NCBI GenBank assembly: GCA_023411645.1
Contig: JAEYON010000071.1
Location: forward strand, 1 to 18,974
Source: Bacillota bacterium
GTDB taxonomy: Bacteria > Bacillota > Clostridia > Acetivibrionales > DTU013
Reading direction: 5' to 3'
DNA: 18,974 bases
Position numbers and translations under genes: made by a program. Positions 15,986 to 18,974 of the stretch are shown here, piece after piece. The notes below the pieces were generated by a model, which ran no database searches, was not told where the DNA came from, and saw nothing but the letters and a program-made list of their open reading frames with translations. Numbering within the stretch: the stretch's first letter is position 1; every line of letters begins with the position of its first letter.

Positions 15986-17162
15986 AAAAATACTGATCAT
16001 AGTAGAAAATCTTCCTTCCCCATTCGACAGAAGAGTATGGCAGGAGGCTACTGCGCTGCGGGATAATGGCGCGCTTGTCTCAATTATCTGTCCAAAGGGG
16101 AAGGGATACGAGAAAAAGTTTGAGATCATCGATGAGATAGCTATTTACCGGCATTCCCTCCCCAAAGAGGCCGATGGGGCTTTGGGCTATCTGGCTGAAT
16201 ACTTGGCGGCGCTTTTCATGGAATTTATATTGGCGGTCAAGGTTCTTTTTACCAGAGGATTTGACGTTATCCACGCCTGTAACCCCCCGGACCTTATCTA
16301 CCTTGTTGCGCTGCCGTTTAAACTGCTTGGCAAGAAATTTCTGTTTGATCACCACGACATCAACCCGGAGCTTTATGAGGCGAAATTCGGCAGGAAGGAT
16401 TTCATGTATCGGATGATGCTGTTCTTTGAAAGAAGGACATTTAAAAGCGCCAGGGTATCCATTGCCACCAACGAGTCCTATAAAAAAATTGCAATCGAAC
16501 GGGGCGGCAAGAAGGAAGAAGATGTTTTTGTGGTAAGAAGCGGGCCGAGCCTGGAACGGATAAAGATTATCCCGCCTGTTGAAGCATTGAAAAAGGGCAG
16601 AAGGTATCTGGTGGGCTATGTGGGAGTCATTGGAAAGCAGGAAGGCCTTGATTATCTTATCAATGCGGCGCATTATATCGTGCACGAACAAAAGCGGCAG
16701 GACGTTCAATTTATCTGAGTCGGCGGGGGTACTGAACTGGAGAACATCAAGGGACTTGCGGCGGAGAAGGGCGTGGAGGAGTACTTCACTTTCACGGGAA
16801 GGGTGCCGGATCAACAACTGTTGGAAGCGCTTAACACAGCGGATGTGTGCGTTAATCCGGACGAATATAACGAAATGAACCGTAAGTCAACCATGAATAA
16901 GATCATGGAATACATGGCGCTGGCAAAGCCCATTGTTCAGTTTGACATGGAGGAGGGCAGGTTTTCCGCTCAGGAGGCTTCTTTGTATGCGAGGCCGAAT
17001 GATTCGAAGGATATGGCCGAGAAAATACTCCTGCTTCTGGATGATCCCGAACAACGGGAGAGAATGGGTGCTTTCGGTTATGAACGGGTGAAAAATGAAT
17101 TGGAATGGAAATATGAGAAGGAGAATTTGTACAGAGCTTACAGAAGGCTTTTTAGTATATAG
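15966..17162 (+). pseudogene. GT4 family glycosyltransferase interrupted by an in-frame TGA
   Basis: Read from ATG 15966 (AGGTGA at 15955-15960) the frame encodes a GT4 enzyme: KKILIIVENLPSPFDRRVWQEA at the N-terminus, DHHDINPELYEAKF in the middle, VGYVGVIGKQEGLDYLINAA at the domain border. Codon 251 (16716-16718) is TGA. The same frame then continues without another stop to 17162 with VGGGTELENIKGLAAEKG, a normal second Rossmann domain and STMNKIMEYMALAKPIV. If the TGA were sense, the protein would be 398 residues, the expected size. The break falls just before the GGG donor-site turn, so a truncated protein would lose the nucleotide-sugar site. Separate translation of the second half from GTG 16773 (GGAG at 16763-16766) is possible but would give half an enzyme. 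Recent nonsense mutation, sequencing error or readthrough cannot be told apart here. Confidence 0.85.
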
Positions 17163-17195
17163 GAGCGAATGTAAAATATATAGGGGTGAATATTT

Positions 17196-17870
17196 ATGTT
17201 TCAAAAAATAAAATTATGTTTGAGATACTGGTGGGTTATTTTGATCATCACAGCAATTACAACAGGATCGGCTGCGTACCTGAGTTATTTTTATTTTCCG
17301 GAGGTGTACTACTCTGAGACTACCATTTATGTCCTTAAAACGCAGGACGATGCGGCGAATCCAAACCCTAATGCGGTATACCAGGATCTTCTTGCCAGCG
17401 ATCTGCTGGTAAAGGATTACCAGGAAATTGTTCAGTCCAGTATCATTATACAGACGGTCAGGGATGAGCTTCAGGATGAAATTCCGCGCTTGAGGGATAT
17501 GACGATACAGCAGATGAAGGATAGTATCTCTGTAACGGTAAGACCGAGCACCAGACTGATCGTGATAGGCGTCGAGCAGAATAATCCCAAAGATGCGGCT
17601 GCAATTGCCAATAAAATTGCTGAGGTGTTTCAGGCTAAATCCCTTGAATTGTTGAAAATCAACAATGTCTCAATAATCGACAGAGCAGCTGTACCAACCA
17701 GACCTGACAGCCCAAAGCCGGTGCAAAACATGGCGATGAGCCTGATGGCGGGGCTGATTGGAAGCATTGTGCTGATCCTCTTTATTGATTATGTAAAAAG
17801 GCAGATCAGTGCGGAGGCTCAGGCAAAGGATGAAGCTCAAGTAAAGGCTGAAGTCCAGGCAAAACTATAA
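17196..17870 (+). CDS. Wzz/CapA-type chain-length determinant (polysaccharide co-polymerase)
   Basis: A 224-residue protein with two membrane spans (about 11-32 and 181-201) flanking an extracytoplasmic domain (YYSETTIYVLKTQ... AIANKIAEVFQAKSLEL...). The proline-rich PTRPDSPKP segment before the second span is typical of Wzz-type proteins. It lacks a kinase domain, as in Gram-positive CapA/YveK proteins that pair with a separate tyrosine kinase; no such kinase is in the window. It probably sets polymer length with the Wzy-like protein. The cytoplasmic tail after YVKRQIS consists of three AxxQxK hexapeptides (see repeat). GGGGTGA (17183-17189) lies 6 bp before the ATG. It is the last plus-strand gene, and its end overlaps the convergent guanylyltransferase by 6 bp. 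Confidence 0.88.
   Translation: MFQKIKLCLRYWWVILIITAITTGSAAYLSYFYFPEVYYSETTIYVLKTQDDAANPNPNAVYQDLLASDLLVKDYQEIVQSSIIIQTVRDELQDEIPRLRDMTIQQMKDSISVTVRPSTRLIVIGVEQNNPKDAAAIANKIAEVFQAKSLELLKINNVSIIDRAAVPTRPDSPKPVQNMAMSLMAGLIGSIVLILFIDYVKRQISAEAQAKDEAQVKAEVQAKL
17811..17864 (+). repeat. Three 18-bp in-frame tandem repeats at the chain-length protein C-terminus
   Basis: Units 17811-17828, 17829-17846 and 17847-17864 encode AEAQAK, DEAQVK and AEVQAK, and are followed only by Leu and the stop. The tail is highly charged and helix-prone, in the place where Gram-positive co-polymerases contact their tyrosine kinase. Whether it matters for that contact is not known. Confidence 0.85.
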
Positions 17871-18932
17871 ATACTGCAGCTTTCCGCTCTCCTTTAGCAG
17901 TTCGACAATATCCTTTACATCCTGGGCTCTGGATTTAGGGCAGATCAGAAGGGCATCGTCCGTTTGAATAATAATCATATTTTCCACACCGACTGTGGTG
18001 ATCAGTGAATTTCCGTAAACAATAGTATTTTTGGTGTCAATTCCCACATGCTCGGATTTAATGATATTTCCGTTTTCATCAGGCGGAAATACAACGCCAA
18101 GCATATCCCATGAGCCAACGTCGTTCCAACCGAAATCTCCCGGGACGACTCTTACATCGTCACTTCGCTCAAGAATCCCATAGTCAACGGATACGCTTTG
18201 CAGCAGAGGATAAATGGCATTCAACTTTTCACTCTCGCTATCGGTTCCATAGTATTCGCTTAAAGTTACTATGTTCTTGTAAAGCTTGGGAAGGAATCTC
18301 TGAATGTTTTCCATCAACACACCGGTCCGACAGATCAGGATACCGCTGTTCCAAAGGTAATTGCCGGATTTCACAAACTGCTTTGCCCTATCCAGATTTG
18401 GCTTTTCAATGAATTCTTCAACATAGGACACCCCGTCAACCGCGGAGGCTTTATCATACTTGATGTATCCGTATCCTGTCGCCGCAAAGCCCGGATGGAT
18501 CCCCAACGTAATAAAGGAATCGTTTTCAGATGCATATTTTACGGCAAGACGAAGCGCGGCATGGTATTCTTCTTCTTTGTTGATATAAGCATCAGAAGGG
18601 AATATGCACATAACACTGTCCCCATAAAGCTTGTGTATCCGCGATGCGGCATATGCTATGCAGGCCGTGGTATTTCTGCCCACCGGCTCCAGCAGAACAT
18701 TTTCATGTGGAACGCCCTCTATCAGAATCTCTTTTAAGATATCTCCCTGAGACCGGTTAGTCACAATATATGTATTTTTATAAGAAATCACAGCAGCGTT
18801 GCGTTTGATGGTTTCGTTGATCATCGCATCGTTTCCGCCAAGGTTCAACAACTGCTTGGGCTTGCACTGTCTTGACAGAGGCCAGAACCTGGTGCCTCCT
18901 CCGCCCGCCATAATAACTGAAAATATTTCCAT
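17865..18932 (-). CDS. manC: Mannose-1-phosphate guanylyltransferase (short form)
   Basis: The 355-residue protein makes GDP-mannose from mannose-1-phosphate and GTP. It opens with FSVIMAGGGGTRFWPLSR and KPKQLL, the nucleotidyltransferase signature. FPSDAY, FIEKPNLDRA and FGWNDVGSWD follow, all typical of the mannose-1-phosphate branch. It lacks the C-terminal isomerase domain of bifunctional ManC/AlgA (about 480 residues), so fructose-6-phosphate isomerisation must be done elsewhere. ATG 18932 is chosen because AAGGGGTGAT (18945-18936) lies just upstream; an ATG at 18953 in the same frame has only a distant GAGG. It supplies the substrate of the AlgD-like enzyme although it is on the opposite strand, so it is under separate control. 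The upstream promoter is outside the window. Confidence 0.9.
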   Translation of the reverse strand: MEIFSVIMAGGGGTRFWPLSRQCKPKQLLNLGGNDAMINETIKRNAAVISYKNTYIVTNRSQGDILKEILIEGVPHENVLLEPVGRNTTACIAYAASRIHKLYGDSVMCIFPSDAYINKEEEYHAALRLAVKYASENDSFITLGIHPGFAATGYGYIKYDKASAVDGVSYVEEFIEKPNLDRAKQFVKSGNYLWNSGILICRTGVLMENIQRFLPKLYKNIVTLSEYYGTDSESEKLNAIYPLLQSVSVDYGILERSDDVRVVPGDFGWNDVGSWDMLGVVFPPDENGNIIKSEHVGIDTKNTIVYGNSLITTVGVENMIIIQTDDALLICPKSRAQDVKDIVELLKESGKLQYL

Positions 18933-18974
18933 ACCATCACCCCTTGTGTTCATTGCTTGTGGGATATTTACCTC

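Noticed and set aside
16716..16718. TGA as a sense codon through an alternative genetic code
   Set aside because: Other genes here end in TGA at ATGA overlaps with the next gene (2354-2357, 12532-12535) at the expected protein lengths, so TGA is a normal stop.
16716..16760. Selenocysteine insertion at the TGA in the glycosyltransferase
   Set aside because: No convincing bacterial SECIS hairpin is seen just downstream, and no selenoprotein of this family is known to me.
16080..16817. 245-codon minus-strand open frame across the broken glycosyltransferase
   Set aside because: It is antisense to clear GT4 coding sequence, lacks recognisable motifs and has no supported start.

Overview
The window is a chromosomal exopolysaccharide or capsule locus of a Gram-positive bacterium, most likely a Clostridia-type Firmicute. 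This rests on very strong AGGAGG(TGATC) ribosome-binding sites, a consensus sigma-A promoter, a short Wzz/CapA-like chain-length protein, a secreted protein with a long (Glu/Gln-Pro) wall-type linker, and slightly AT-leaning codon use. The species cannot be named from the sequence alone.

Layout. On the minus strand at the left edge (1-1635, running off the window) is a secreted DUF4874/DUF4832-type protein that ends in an 18-bp-periodic Glu-Pro-Gln-Pro linker; it has its own near-perfect promoter. Divergent from it, on the plus strand, is one long block (1917-17870) with mostly overlapping or closely spaced genes: a hexapeptide-repeat acetyltransferase, a MurJ/Wzx-type flippase, a GT4 glycosyltransferase, a Wzy/O-antigen-ligase-type polymerase, a second GT4, two consecutive PaaK/CapK-like adenylate-forming ligases, two paralogous GT4 enzymes, a heparinase II/III-family lyase, an AlgD-like GDP-mannose 6-dehydrogenase, a GT4 gene broken by one in-frame TGA, and a Wzz/CapA-like co-polymerase. 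A mannose-1-phosphate guanylyltransferase on the minus strand (17865-18932) converges on the block and overlaps it by 6 bp.

How the genes fit together. The guanylyltransferase would supply GDP-mannose, which the AlgD-like enzyme oxidises to GDP-mannuronate. Five GT4 enzymes (one broken) would build a lipid-linked repeat unit, the flippase would export it, and the Wzy-like protein would polymerise it under Wzz control. The acetyltransferase and perhaps the two ligases would add non-sugar groups, and the lyase would trim or clear polymer. The expected product is an acidic, mannuronate-containing Wzy-type polysaccharide, resembling alginate in its precursor but not in its assembly route. No initiating phosphoglycosyltransferase, tyrosine kinase/phosphatase, phosphomannomutase or regulator is visible, so the locus probably continues outside the window.

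Most unusual points: the adjacent pair of PaaK-like ligases with intact adenylation motifs, the combination of a GDP-mannuronate pathway with a heparinase-type lyase in a Wzy locus, the single TGA in the last glycosyltransferase, and repeated short in-frame tandem duplications (15-18 bp) in three different genes.
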